Shown in pieces: positions 33,204 to 43,255 of a stretch of DNA of 64,000 nt. Position 1 is the first letter of the stretch, and each line of letters opens with the position of its first letter. The notes beneath the pieces were generated by a model. The model searched no databases and was not told the origin of the DNA. It saw only the letters and a program-made list of their open reading frames with translations. Origin of the DNA: Pseudonocardiales bacterium (GTDB lineage: Bacteria; Actinomycetota; Actinomycetes; Mycobacteriales; QHCD01); the NCBI GenBank assembly GCA_003244255.1, contig QHCD01000043.1, forward strand, positions 1 to 64,000. The letters run 5' to 3'. The position numbers and the translations under genes were made by a program.

Positions 33204-34516
33204 ACCTCACCGGCGCCCGACTGCACGCGGACGCCGTTCTCACCTGCGACGCCGCGATGACGCTGCACCGCCCCGGCACCGTGGACATCGATGACGACGG
33301 CCGGATCAAGTGGTCCGGCCCGACGGGCGACGCTCCCGCCCGCGCACCCGGCGTCGAGCACCGGGTCGAGGGCCTGCTGATGCCCGGCCTGGTGAACGCC
33401 CACGGGCACGCGCCGATGATCGCGCTGCGTGGGCTCGGCGAGGGGTTACCGCTGCACCGCTGGCTGACCGAGGTGATGTGGCCACGCGAGGCACGGCTTC
33501 GAGCCGATGACATCGTGGCCGCCACCAGCCTCGCCGCGTCCGAGTACCTGTGCTACGGCGTGACGACGACGTGCGAGATGTACTTCCATCCGGCGCGGAT
33601 CGCGACCGCGCTGCGATCGGCCGGCATGCGTGGTGTCGTCGCCGCGGCCATCATGGAGGCCGCACCGGAGTGGCTCGGCGACTGGCGATCCCAGCTCGAC
33701 GGCGTCGCCCGCTTCGTCGAGGAGTGCCCGAGTGATCCGCTGATCACGCCGATGATCGGCGCGCATTCTGCCTATCTGGTCGGCGATGACGCGCTGCGGG
33801 CGGTCGGTGACCTCGCCCGCTTGCAGCAACTCGCCGTCACGATCCACGTCGCCGAATCGGCGCACGAATCCGATTCCTTATCCGCCGCGCACGGCGGTGC
33901 CAGCGTGCCGCGGCTGCTCGCGGACCTCGGTCTCTTTGACGGCGTTCGCGTGCTGGCTGCGCACGCGGTCTGGCTCGACGACGCCGACATCGAGCTGTTC
34001 GCCCGGCACGGTGTGGCCGTCGCACACTGCCCGGGCAGCAACGCCAAGCTCGCCTCGGGCACCGCGCGGGTGCGCGACCTGCGCACGGCCGGCGTGCCGG
34101 TCGCGCTCGGCACCGACGGGGCGGCGTCCGGCGACGACCTCGACATCTGGGAGGAGGCCCGGCTCGCGGCGCTGCTCGCCCGCCTGCAAGCCGACGACGC
34201 GACGGCGCTGCAGGCGGCGGATGCGATCGCGATGGCGACCCGCGAGGGCGCCGCGGCGCTCGGCGTCGATGCCGGAACGCTCGCGCCGGGCCGGTTCGCG
34301 GACATCCTGCGGATCGACCTGCGGGACCCGGGATTCGTGCCGCACCTCGACGACGCCGACCTGCTCGCCCACCTGCTGTGGTCGGTGCCGCGCCGGGCGA
34401 TCCGCGACGTCTGGGTCGCCGGCCGGCACGTCGTCGTCGACGGTGAGTGCACGACCGTCGACGTCGACGCCGCAGCCGCCGCGGTGCAGGCGACGGCCGC
34501 ACGCATCGCCGGCTGA
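33188..34516 (+). CDS. Amidohydrolase, MTA/SAH-deaminase (TRZ/ATZ) type
   Basis: 442 residues; GTG at 33188 inside the end of the lipoprotein gene. Metal motif NAHGHAPM (His72, His74), then HVAESAHE, AAHAVWLDDADIELFARHGVAVAHCPGSNAKLASG, and the catalytic Asp in LGTDGAASGDDLDIWEEARLA. The C-terminal RFADILRIDL and VWVAGRHVVVDG complete the composite fold. Such enzymes deaminate 5'-methylthioadenosine, S-adenosylhomocysteine, guanine-like or triazine compounds; the exact substrate is not decidable. Cytoplasmic. Confidence 0.85.
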   Translation: MPRVLNLTGARLHADAVLTCDAAMTLHRPGTVDIDDDGRIKWSGPTGDAPARAPGVEHRVEGLLMPGLVNAHGHAPMIALRGLGEGLPLHRWLTEVMWPREARLRADDIVAATSLAASEYLCYGVTTTCEMYFHPARIATALRSAGMRGVVAAAIMEAAPEWLGDWRSQLDGVARFVEECPSDPLITPMIGAHSAYLVGDDALRAVGDLARLQQLAVTIHVAESAHESDSLSAAHGGASVPRLLADLGLFDGVRVLAAHAVWLDDADIELFARHGVAVAHCPGSNAKLASGTARVRDLRTAGVPVALGTDGAASGDDLDIWEEARLAALLARLQADDATALQAADAIAMATREGAAALGVDAGTLAPGRFADILRIDLRDPGFVPHLDDADLLAHLLWSVPRRAIRDVWVAGRHVVVDGECTTVDVDAAAAAVQATAARIAG

Positions 34517-34643
34517 GGGAGCAGAGCACTTCTCGCAGCGATCTCTCACGCTCAGTGCTGCGGCCGATCGGCGTCTTGCCACCGACCCGGACCGATGCCA
34601 GCATCAGGGCCACTGGACACTCGCGCACTCGGAGGTGGCAGGA

Positions 34644-36857
34644 ATGGCCCGTCCGGCGTATCTCACCGGCGCAGTCGCGCTGTTCGTGGCGGCTGGGCTC
34701 AGCACGCCAGCCCTTGCCGCCGGCCCGGCGCAGCCGCCACAACCGGGACAGCCGGCGGCGACCGCGCCGTCGATCGCGCCGCGCCAGCTGACGCTGGTGA
34801 CCGGCGACGTCGTCACGATCACCTCCGGCGCGACCGGGCGGCTGCAGGCCCAGGTGGCTCGCGGGCAGCGCACCGGCGTCGGGCGGCTCTTCCAGCTCAG
34901 GCGGTCCGGCTCGCACCTGTACGTGCTCCCCCAGTCCGCGACGCCGTACCTGGGCACCGGCATCGATCCGGCGCTGTTCGACGTGTCGAGCGCCGGCGCC
35001 GGGCAGACGGCGACGTCGACACCGGTGAGCATCACCTACCGGCACGGCGTCATGCACAAGGCGATTCCCGGCGTGCGCATCACCTCGACGTCCGGCGACA
35101 CCGCGACCGGCGTCGTCACCCGAGCGACGGGTCGTTCGTTCGGTGCCGCGCTGGCGGCGCAGTACGACGCCGACCATTCCTCGCCGACGCACACGACCGG
35201 CCTGTTCGCGTCGCTGTCCCGGATCGCACCGATGCATGCCCCGGCCGCGACCCGCCCGGCGTTCAACATGTACACGCTGACCGTGAAGGGCATCGACTCG
35301 GCGGGCAAGCCAGACACCGGTGACACGGTGGGCATCTACAACGTCGACAACCTCGCCAAGTACGCCGGCTTCCCCTTCTTCGTCAACGGCATCGCGAAGG
35401 TAAGCGTCCCGGTCGGCCACTACGCCGCCATCGCGACGTTCTTCGACTTCACCACCCTCCAGGTGCGGTTCGTGACCGTCCCGCAGTTCACCGTGAGCGG
35501 CAACGGCTCGGTCACGGTCGACGCCCGAACCGCGACGTCGAAGGTGACGATCGCGACGCCGCGCCCGGCCACCTCGCAGTCGACGCTCGTCGAGGTCGGC
35601 CGGACCGATGCACTGGGCAACACCGGCTCGAGCGCGTTCCTCGGCGACGCGAGCACGCCGTTCCTGGTTACTCCGACCAGCACTCCGCCGTCGGTCGGCC
35701 AGCTGCACTACTACGTCTACGCACACGAGACGTCGCCATCCGGCGTTGCTCCATACACCTACGACGTGGAGTTCCCGAGCGACGGCACGATTCCCGCGGC
35801 CGAGCACTTCGTCGCGACCGCCGGATCGCTCGCGACCGTGAAAGCGCGCTACGACAGCGATTCCGGGCGCCGCCCCGGTCTCGAGACGGAGTTCTCCGCA
35901 CTGCCCTGGGAGTTCTTCATCTTCCGCAGCCTCTTCGACGTGACCACGCCGCTCGTGCGCACCGAGTACTACTCGGCCAACCCGCAAGTCGCCTGGCAGC
36001 ACGTCATCTTCCCCTACGTCGACAACGCGACCTTCACCCTCGAAGGCGAGACCAACTCGGCATGGCGGAAGTACACGCCGGGCGTGACGTCGTCGTCGCA
36101 CTGGTTCGGGCAGCCGCTGCATCCGCGGTTGGAGCAGGGCAACCTCTTCCCCGGCCAGACCGTCTGCCCGGCATGCATCAACGGGCGGAAGGTGAGCGTT
36201 CTCGCGTTCCCGTTCGGTGACAACGACCCGGATCACTTCGGCTACCCGAGCGGAACGCAGCCCGGCCTGACCGAGAACATCTCCTACGGCATCTTCGCCG
36301 ACGACGTGCCGGTGCGGGCCGGCACCGACTTCTTCGACGCCGTTGCAACCCTGCCGGCCGCGGCGACCACGCTCCGGCTGGACTACCACGTCGCACGCGT
36401 CGGCGCGCACTTCAAGCTGTCCTCGGACGTCCGCACTCGCTGGACGGTGCCGATCCGCACGGCAACGACGCCGTTGCCGGTCGGGTGGACGTGCAGCGAC
36501 AGGAGCACGTCGACGGCGTGCACCGTGCTGCCGTTGCTGCAGAGCAACTACCAGCTGCCGACCAATCAGCAGGGCGCCCTCGCGAGCGGCGCGGTGACGG
36601 CGATCGTCAACCTCTCGCACATCGGCAACTCACCCGCGCTCGCCCTGTCGACGTTCAAGGTCCAGGTGTCCTACGACGGCGGCGACCACTGGAGCACCGT
36701 GTCGAGCACCAGCCTCGGCTCCGGCACCTACCGGCTGCACTTCACGGTGCCGGCCAAGGGTTCGACCGACGGATACGGCGCGCTGAAGCTGACGGCGACC
36801 GACCCCGCACACAGCACGCTGAGTGAAACCATCACCCGCGCGTTCGCGGTGGCCTGA
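34644..36857 (+). CDS. Large secreted protein with subtilase-prodomain-like N-terminus
   Basis: 737 residues; ATG at 34644 behind GGAGG and CAGG. The signal peptide AYLTGAVALFVAAGLSTPALAA ends near residue 24. Residues about 50-120 (RQLTLVTGDVVTITSGATGRLQAQ...GRLFQLRRSGSHLYVLPQSATPYLG...IDPALFDV) resemble the prodomain of the large actinobacterial S8 subtilases. The rest is beta-rich (VTVDARTATSKVTIATPRPA; two Cys in QTVCPACING; a CSDRSTSTAC pair) and has no Asp-His-Ser protease motifs, so it should not be a peptidase. Directly upstream of two S53 peptidases; it might bind or chaperone them (inference). Confidence 0.6.
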   Translation: MARPAYLTGAVALFVAAGLSTPALAAGPAQPPQPGQPAATAPSIAPRQLTLVTGDVVTITSGATGRLQAQVARGQRTGVGRLFQLRRSGSHLYVLPQSATPYLGTGIDPALFDVSSAGAGQTATSTPVSITYRHGVMHKAIPGVRITSTSGDTATGVVTRATGRSFGAALAAQYDADHSSPTHTTGLFASLSRIAPMHAPAATRPAFNMYTLTVKGIDSAGKPDTGDTVGIYNVDNLAKYAGFPFFVNGIAKVSVPVGHYAAIATFFDFTTLQVRFVTVPQFTVSGNGSVTVDARTATSKVTIATPRPATSQSTLVEVGRTDALGNTGSSAFLGDASTPFLVTPTSTPPSVGQLHYYVYAHETSPSGVAPYTYDVEFPSDGTIPAAEHFVATAGSLATVKARYDSDSGRRPGLETEFSALPWEFFIFRSLFDVTTPLVRTEYYSANPQVAWQHVIFPYVDNATFTLEGETNSAWRKYTPGVTSSSHWFGQPLHPRLEQGNLFPGQTVCPACINGRKVSVLAFPFGDNDPDHFGYPSGTQPGLTENISYGIFADDVPVRAGTDFFDAVATLPAAATTLRLDYHVARVGAHFKLSSDVRTRWTVPIRTATTPLPVGWTCSDRSTSTACTVLPLLQSNYQLPTNQQGALASGAVTAIVNLSHIGNSPALALSTFKVQVSYDGGDHWSTVSSTSLGSGTYRLHFTVPAKGSTDGYGALKLTATDPAHSTLSETITRAFAVA

Positions 36858-36883
36858 CCCCAACCGACCCACGGAGGCAACTG

Positions 36884-38083
36884 GTGAAACTCCCGCTGAT
36901 GCGAGGAAGGAGCGTGGGCGTCGTCGCGACGCTTGCATCCGCTGCGATGGTCGCCGGCTGGGCCGTGCCGGCCGGTGCGGTTGACACTGCCGCGAGCACA
37001 TCGGTGCGGCCGGCGTCGTGTGCAAGCACCGTCGCGCCCGGCTACGCCCGCTGCATGGCGGTGGTCGCCGGCGGCGGCGTACCCGTCGGTGTACCCAAGC
37101 CTCCGTCAAGGGGACTCGGGCCGTCGGATCTGGACAATGCCTACGCGCTGCCGACCTCGCGCGGGGCGGGCCAGACCGTCGGAATCGTCGACGCGCAGGA
37201 CGACCCACACGCCGAGTCCGATCTCGCGTTCTACCGCAAGGCCTACGGCCTGCCCGCATGCACGACCGCCAACGGCTGCTTTTCGAAGGTGAACCAGCGC
37301 GGCCAGCAGCGGAACTACCCGGCGGTCGATTCCGGGTGGGCGCTGGAGATATCCCTTGATCTGGACATGGTTTCGGCGGCCTGCCCGAAGTGCCACATCC
37401 TGCTGGTCGAAGGTGATTCCCCGCTGGTCAGTGATCTGGGCGCATCGGTGACCGAGGCCGTGAAGCTCGGCGCATCGGTCGTCTCGAACAGCTACGGGCT
37501 GGACGAGTTCAACGGCATGCGTGCCTACTTCAAGTACTACCAGCACTCGGGTGCCACGATCGTCGCGTCCTCCGGTGACTTCGGTTTCACCGCCGCGCAG
37601 TTCCCCGCCGTCACGCCCGGGGTGGTCGCCGTTGGCGGCACCAGCCTGCGCCGCGCCGACAACGCGCGCGGCTGGACCGAGCACGCGTGGTCCGGAGCCG
37701 GTAGCGGTTGTTCGGCGTACGTCCCGAAGCCTGCGTACCAGACCGACAACCACTGCCACATGCGCACGATCGCCGACGTTTCCGGCGACGCCGACCCGTA
37801 CACCGGTCCCGCGGTGCGCGACACCGTTCCCTACTTCGGCCAGAGCGGATGGTTCGTCGTCGGCGGCACCAGCGCCTCCTCGCCGTTCATCGCTGGCGTG
37901 ATCGGCCTGGCCGGCAACGCCAGGAGCCTGACGCCGAGCTACCTCTATCGGCACGCCTCGGCGCTGAACGACGTCGTCGGAGGCAGTAACGGGTTCTGCG
38001 GTGGCGACTACCTGTGCACCGCGAAGAAGGGCTACGACGGGCCCACCGGGCTCGGATCACCCAACGGCACCGGCGGGTTCTGA
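36884..38083 (+). CDS. Secreted S53-family peptidase 1 (sedolisin-like)
   Basis: 399 residues; GTG at 36884 behind GGAGG. The signal peptide ends near AGAVDT. Sedolisin catalytic features: Glu155 and Asp159 in WALEISLDLD, the oxyanion Asp232 in ASSGDFGF, the nucleophile Ser330 in GGTSASSPFIAG, and the C-terminal GYDGPTGLGSPNGTGGF resembling the calcium-site region. Unlike classical sedolisins it has no long prodomain: only about 60 residues, with two Cys and a PGYARCM motif, separate the signal from the catalytic core. Acts outside the cell, often with an acidic optimum in this family. Confidence 0.88.
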   Translation: MKLPLMRGRSVGVVATLASAAMVAGWAVPAGAVDTAASTSVRPASCASTVAPGYARCMAVVAGGGVPVGVPKPPSRGLGPSDLDNAYALPTSRGAGQTVGIVDAQDDPHAESDLAFYRKAYGLPACTTANGCFSKVNQRGQQRNYPAVDSGWALEISLDLDMVSAACPKCHILLVEGDSPLVSDLGASVTEAVKLGASVVSNSYGLDEFNGMRAYFKYYQHSGATIVASSGDFGFTAAQFPAVTPGVVAVGGTSLRRADNARGWTEHAWSGAGSGCSAYVPKPAYQTDNHCHMRTIADVSGDADPYTGPAVRDTVPYFGQSGWFVVGGTSASSPFIAGVIGLAGNARSLTPSYLYRHASALNDVVGGSNGFCGGDYLCTAKKGYDGPTGLGSPNGTGGF

Positions 38084-38135
38084 GATCTCCTCGGCCGTCC
38101 CAAGATCGAGCCGGCCACCCATTCCAGGGAGCGAC

Positions 38136-39350
38136 GTGAAGCGATTCATCTCCGGTCGGGCTGCTGCGCCGGTCGCGGCCGGGCTCGCGGCAGCGGCGAT
38201 CGTGGCCGCATGGGCTGTTCCAGCGGGCGCCTCGCCGGCGGCTGGGGCGCCGTCGCGAGCGCGGCCGGCATCCTCGCCGGTGTCCTGTGCACGCGCCGCC
38301 GCGCCCGGATACGCCCGCTGCATGTCCGTTCTGGCCGCCTCGGGCGCACGTGCCGGTTCGCCGTCCGCGCTGCCGGCCGGCTACAGTCCCGCAACCCTGC
38401 AGAGCGCTTACAAGCTGCCCGCGCTCGGCGGGTCGGGCAAGACTATCGCCATCGTCGACGCGCAGGACGATCCGAAGGCCGAGACCGATCTCGCCTTCTA
38501 CCGCGCTACCTTCGGCCTGCCGGCCTGCACCGCGGCCAACGGCTGCTTCAAGAAGGTCAACCAGCGTGGCGTTGCCGGCAGCTACCCGGCCCCCGACTCG
38601 GGCTGGGCGTTGGAGATCTCCCTCGACGTCGACATGGTGTCGGCCGCCTGCCCGAAGTGCCACATCCTGCTCGTCGAGGGCGATTCGGCGTCGCTGGACA
38701 ACCTCGGCGCCGCCGTCAACACCGCCGTCCGGCTCGGCGCGACCGTGGTCTCCAACAGCTACGGGCTCTCGGAGTTCGCCGGGATGAGCGGCTACTACCA
38801 CTACTACCAGCACCCGGGGCACCCGATCGTCGCGTCCTCCGGCGACTCGGGCTTCACCACGGCGCAGTTCCCGGCCGTGGTGCCCGGCGTCCTTGCCGTC
38901 GGTGGCACCAGCCTGCGCCGGTTCAGCAACGCGCGTGGCTGGATCGAGCACGCCTGGTCCGGAGCCGGTAGCGGCTGCTCGACGCTGGTCGCGAAGCCGG
39001 CCTACCAACATGATGTGCTGTGTCCCAAGCGGACCATCGCCGATGTATCGGCCGACGCCGACCCGAACACCGGCCCGGCGGTCCGCGACACCGTTCCGTA
39101 CAACGGCCAGAGCGGCTGGTTCATCGTCGGCGGTACGAGCGCCTCGGCGCCGTTCATCGCCGGCGTCATCGGCGTCGCGGGTAACGCGTCGACGTACACA
39201 CCTGCGTTCAGCTACTCGCACACCGCTGCCACCTACGACGCCGTCGGCGGCAGCAACGGCACGTGCGGCGGCACCTACCTATGCACCGCGAAGAAGGGCT
39301 ACGACGGGCCCACCGGCCTCGGCACCCCGCACGGCACCGGCGCGTTCTAG
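38136..39350 (+). CDS. Secreted S53-family peptidase 2, tandem paralogue
   Basis: 404 residues; GTG at 38136 behind AGGGAG. Signal peptide AAPVAAGLAAAAIVAAWAVPAGASPA. Catalytic Glu160 and Asp164 (WALEISLDVD), oxyanion Asp237 (ASSGDSGF), Ser335 (GGTSASAPFIAG) and terminal GYDGPTGLGTPHGTGAF are intact. It is closely similar to the preceding gene over the full length, including the PGYARCM and DAQDDP stretches, so the two arose by tandem duplication. Most differences lie in the N-terminal linker. Confidence 0.88.
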   Translation: MKRFISGRAAAPVAAGLAAAAIVAAWAVPAGASPAAGAPSRARPASSPVSCARAAAPGYARCMSVLAASGARAGSPSALPAGYSPATLQSAYKLPALGGSGKTIAIVDAQDDPKAETDLAFYRATFGLPACTAANGCFKKVNQRGVAGSYPAPDSGWALEISLDVDMVSAACPKCHILLVEGDSASLDNLGAAVNTAVRLGATVVSNSYGLSEFAGMSGYYHYYQHPGHPIVASSGDSGFTTAQFPAVVPGVLAVGGTSLRRFSNARGWIEHAWSGAGSGCSTLVAKPAYQHDVLCPKRTIADVSADADPNTGPAVRDTVPYNGQSGWFIVGGTSASAPFIAGVIGVAGNASTYTPAFSYSHTAATYDAVGGSNGTCGGTYLCTAKKGYDGPTGLGTPHGTGAF

Positions 39351-39400
39351 GAGGGCGCTGAACAGTGCACTGCTCTGCTGCGCGGCGCCCGGATCGGATG

Positions 39401-39449
39401 TTGCAGTCCGACCCTTAGCGATATATCTTCGATCTATCGAGATAGATCG
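39401..39449 (+). promoter_or_regulatory. padR promoter and palindromic operator
   Basis: -35 TTGCAG (39401-39406), 17-nt spacer, -10-like TATCTT (39424-39429), then the exact inverted repeat CGATCTAT-CGAG-ATAGATCG (39430-39449) at the expected transcription start. A/T-rich GATATATC-type repeats like this are bound by PadR regulators, so autoregulation is likely. The AT-rich patch stands out in this GC-rich DNA. Confidence 0.6.
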
Positions 39450-39461
39450 TTGAGAGGATCG

Positions 39462-40088
39462 ATGATGAGTGCAACCTCACGCGAACGCCCCCCCGGACGG
39501 GGCGGACCGTTCGCGGCGTTCGGGCCGTTCGGACCGCTCGCCGCCTTCGGTTTCGGGCCCGGGCGCGGCGGGTTCGGCGGGCCCGGCGGGTTCGGTGGGC
39601 CTGGCCGATTCCGCTTCGGCCCGGGCCCGCGCCGGCGCCGGCGCGGTCGCGGCGACGTGCGATCGGCCGTGCTGAGCCTGCTCGCCGAAGCACCGATGCA
39701 CGGCTACCAGCTGATCGCGGAGATCAACGAGCGCAGCGGTGGCTCGTGGCGGCCGAGCCCGGGCTCGGTGTACCCGCTGCTGCAGTTGCTCGAGGACGAG
39801 GGCCTGGTGAGCATCGACCAGGTGGAGGGGCGACGGCTGGTCTCCCTCACCGACGGCGGCCGCGCGTACGTCGAGGAGCACCGTGCCGAGCTCGACGACG
39901 TGTGGGACGCAGACGAGGACGAGCAGGACGGCTCGTGGGAGCCGGTGGGCCAGCTGGTCCAGGCCGTGATCCAGGTCTACACCGCGGGCACCGCCGCGCA
40001 GGTCGAGGCGGCGACCGAGGTGCTGGATGAGACGCGCCGCAAGCTCTACGCCATTCTCGCCGAAGACGCCGCGGAGGACTCTCGATAG
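39462..40088 (+). CDS. PadR-family regulator with Gly/Pro/Phe-rich N-terminal tail
   Basis: 208 residues from the ATG at 39462; a second ATG follows immediately, and GAGAGG precedes. Residues 8-62 are a low-complexity tail (repeated GGFGGPG and FGPF units) ending in basic PGPRRRRRGR. The winged-helix PadR domain follows: VRSAVLSLLAEAPMHGYQLIAEINERSGGSWRPSPGSVYPLLQLLEDEGLVSIDQVEGRRLVSLTDGG. The C-terminal helix for dimerisation is acidic. Tails of this kind are common in actinobacterial PadR proteins. It probably represses its own promoter. Confidence 0.88.
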   Translation: MMSATSRERPPGRGGPFAAFGPFGPLAAFGFGPGRGGFGGPGGFGGPGRFRFGPGPRRRRRGRGDVRSAVLSLLAEAPMHGYQLIAEINERSGGSWRPSPGSVYPLLQLLEDEGLVSIDQVEGRRLVSLTDGGRAYVEEHRAELDDVWDADEDEQDGSWEPVGQLVQAVIQVYTAGTAAQVEAATEVLDETRRKLYAILAEDAAEDSR

Positions 40089-40134
40089 GGTCGCCGGCAG
40101 CGAGCCCGAATGCAGTCGAGCGCGGGGAGCGGCG

Positions 40135-40962
40135 TTGAAGATCCTGGTGTCGGCCGACATGGAGGGCGCCACCGGCGTGACCTGGCCAGCCGACGTGGAG
40201 CCGGGATCGCCGCAGTGGCAACGGTTCCGGGTACTCTTCAACGGCGATGTGAACGCCGCCGTGGCCGGTCTGTTCGATGGTGGCGCCACCGAGGTGCTGG
40301 TCAACGAGGCGCACTCGAACATGCGCAACCTGCTGCTGGAAGACCTGGACGAGCGCGCCGACCTGCTCACCGGCCGGCACAAGACGCTCTCGATGATGGA
40401 GGGCGTCGACGCCGACGTCGACGGTGTCGTGTTCATCGGATACCACGCCGGGGCCGGCCGCGACGGCATCCTGTCGCACACCTACCTCGGCAACTCGATC
40501 ACCGGCGTATTCCTCGACGGTGACCCCGCGAGCGAGGGCTGGCTCAATGCCGCCCTCGCCGACGAGTACGGCGTGCCGGTGCTGCTGGTGACCGGCGATG
40601 ACCACACGTGTGACGACGCCGCGGCCTACGCGCCGGACTGCCAGCGGGTCGCGGTCAAGAAGGCCGTGTCGCGCTACGCCGCCGTCTGCCATCCCCCGAC
40701 CCGGACCGGCAAGCTGATCCGGGCCGCGGCCGTGGCGTCGATGGCGCGGGCCGGCCACCGCACCGGCGTGGTACGACCGCACCGCGTCACCGTGGAGTTC
40801 GATGCAACGCACCTCGCGCTCGCAGCCACCGCCGTACCGACCGTCGAGCGCACCGGCGCTCGCGCTGTCGGCTACGACGCTGGCTCGATGCGCGATGCGA
40901 TGACCTGCTTCAAAACGCTCACCTACGTCGTCGACGGCGCGATCGAGGACGGCTTCGGCTGA
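40135..40962 (+). CDS. dppA: M55-family D-aminopeptidase (DppA-like)
   Basis: 275 residues; TTG at 40135 with GGGGAG upstream. Signature KILVSADMEGATGVTWPADV (metal Asp and Glu), VLVNEAHSNMRNLL (His in place), FIGYHAGAGRDGILSHT (His) and LVTGDDHTCDDAAA match the M55 family. B. subtilis DppA is a zinc D-aminopeptidase that releases D-Ala from D-peptides and lies beside a dipeptide importer; this copy likewise lies beside an oligopeptide importer and an LD-carboxypeptidase, on the opposite strand and convergent. Confidence 0.87.
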   Translation: MKILVSADMEGATGVTWPADVEPGSPQWQRFRVLFNGDVNAAVAGLFDGGATEVLVNEAHSNMRNLLLEDLDERADLLTGRHKTLSMMEGVDADVDGVVFIGYHAGAGRDGILSHTYLGNSITGVFLDGDPASEGWLNAALADEYGVPVLLVTGDDHTCDDAAAYAPDCQRVAVKKAVSRYAAVCHPPTRTGKLIRAAAVASMARAGHRTGVVRPHRVTVEFDATHLALAATAVPTVERTGARAVGYDAGSMRDAMTCFKTLTYVVDGAIEDGFG

Positions 40963-40968
40963 TCGCGT

Positions 40969-41259
40969 TCAATCGTCGAGGTCGAGTCTCGCGTGCGCGG
41001 ACTCGCCCAGCAGCTGGGCGAGCACGGCGCCGTCGCGGTTCCCAGGTGCGAAGAGTCCTGCGCGCCGGGCCTGGATCACCAGCGGGTCGGCCGCGTCGAT
41101 GACCGACGATATGTGGCCGGTACCGATGGTGTCCCACCATGCGTCGAGATTGCGGCCGAACCAGTCCGGCAGGGCGAGGGGTCCGGACACGGCGTCCCAG
41201 AAGTCCTCGAGGGTGTCGATCCGCTCCTCGCGAAGGTCGAGAACGAGCGGGGCGCTCAC
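40969..41259 (-). CDS. Barstar-family protein
   Basis: 96 residues; GTG overlapping the S66 peptidase stop (GTGA). The barstar core is clear: LVLDLREERIDTLEDFWDAVSGPLALPDWFGRNLDAWWDTI. Barstar inhibits the RNase barnase; no barnase-like gene is visible in this window, so it may be an orphan immunity protein or act on another target. It is the last gene of an eight-gene operon and ends 6 bp from the convergent D-aminopeptidase stop. Confidence 0.82.
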   Translation of the reverse strand: MSAPLVLDLREERIDTLEDFWDAVSGPLALPDWFGRNLDAWWDTIGTGHISSVIDAADPLVIQARRAGLFAPGNRDGAVLAQLLGESAHARLDLDD

Positions 41260-42205
41260 GGCGTGGCCGGTTGCAACGGCGGGTCGAGCAGCCGCAGCCG
41301 GCCCGCGTCGGCGTCGAGCTCGGCCGCGACGCCGATGGGATAGCTCTGGAAGTACCCGCCGTGACCGACGTTCGCCCGCATCAGCATCGGCACGCCGAGG
41401 TCGCCCAGCCGCTCGGCGAGTATCGCCTCCACCGCCGCCTGCTCGCCGCAGTGCGTGAACGTGCCGGTGATGATGCCGGCAACCCCGTCGAGGTAGCCCG
41501 AACGCCGCAGCTGGGTCAGCATGCGGTCGATGCGGTAGTCGTCCTCGGTCTCCTCCTCGATCAGCAGGATCCCCCCGCGCGCGGGGTACGACGTGTCGGT
41601 GCCGATCGAGGATGTCAGCAGCGTCAGGCAGCCGCCGAGCGTGATGCCGGTCGCGGTGCCGCCGACGGCGCAAACGGCTTCCGGATAGGCGATCTCGGTC
41701 GCCCGCTCGGGTTGGGTGAGGGTGCGGAACATCGACCCGAACGAGTACTGCGACCTCGGGCCGCTCGAGGTCACCATCGGGCTGAGCAGCGACGCCCAGC
41801 CGAGCTTCGCGGCGACCGCTTCCAGCACGGCGGTGACGTCGGAGTAACCCGCGAGAACTTTGGGCGGCTGCGCACCGATGCCGGTCCAGTCCATTGCGGC
41901 GAGGGTGCGCTGCGCCCCGTAACCGCCGGTGGCGAAGAGAATCCCGGCGACGTCGGGATCGGTCAGAGCGCGGCGCAGGTCGCCCGCGCGCATGGCGTCG
42001 TCGCCGGCCAGGTAACCCCGCATGGTTCCGACGTCGACCGCGGTGTCGTACACGATCGGATCGAGGCCGGCAAAGCGCAGCGTATCGAGCCCGACGGCGA
42101 GCTCGGGCTGCTCGGCCGGGCTGCTGGCGCAGAGCACGGCAACCCGGTCGCCCGGCCGGAGCGCGCGCGGACGCAACAGGGAGCGGGGCGGCACCGTGGC
42201 CGCCG

Positions 42206-42209
<4 letters not shown>
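41256..42209 (-). CDS. LD-carboxypeptidase (S66, LdcA/MccF family)
   Basis: 317 residues; ATG at 42207-42209 overlapping the ATPase stop (ATGA). S66 features: RPGDRVAVLCASSPA at the start, the nucleophile elbow LAGYSDVTAVLEAV, a Glu-rich block LLIEEETEDDYRIDRML, and a late His in ITGTFTHCG. LdcA removes the terminal D-Ala from murein tetrapeptide in the cytoplasm; MccF relatives inactivate microcin C. With the importer, D-aminopeptidase and DAP-decarboxylase-like genes alongside, murein peptide recycling is the better reading. Confidence 0.87.
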
Positions 42210-43251
<1,042 letters not shown>

Positions 43252-43255
<4 letters not shown>

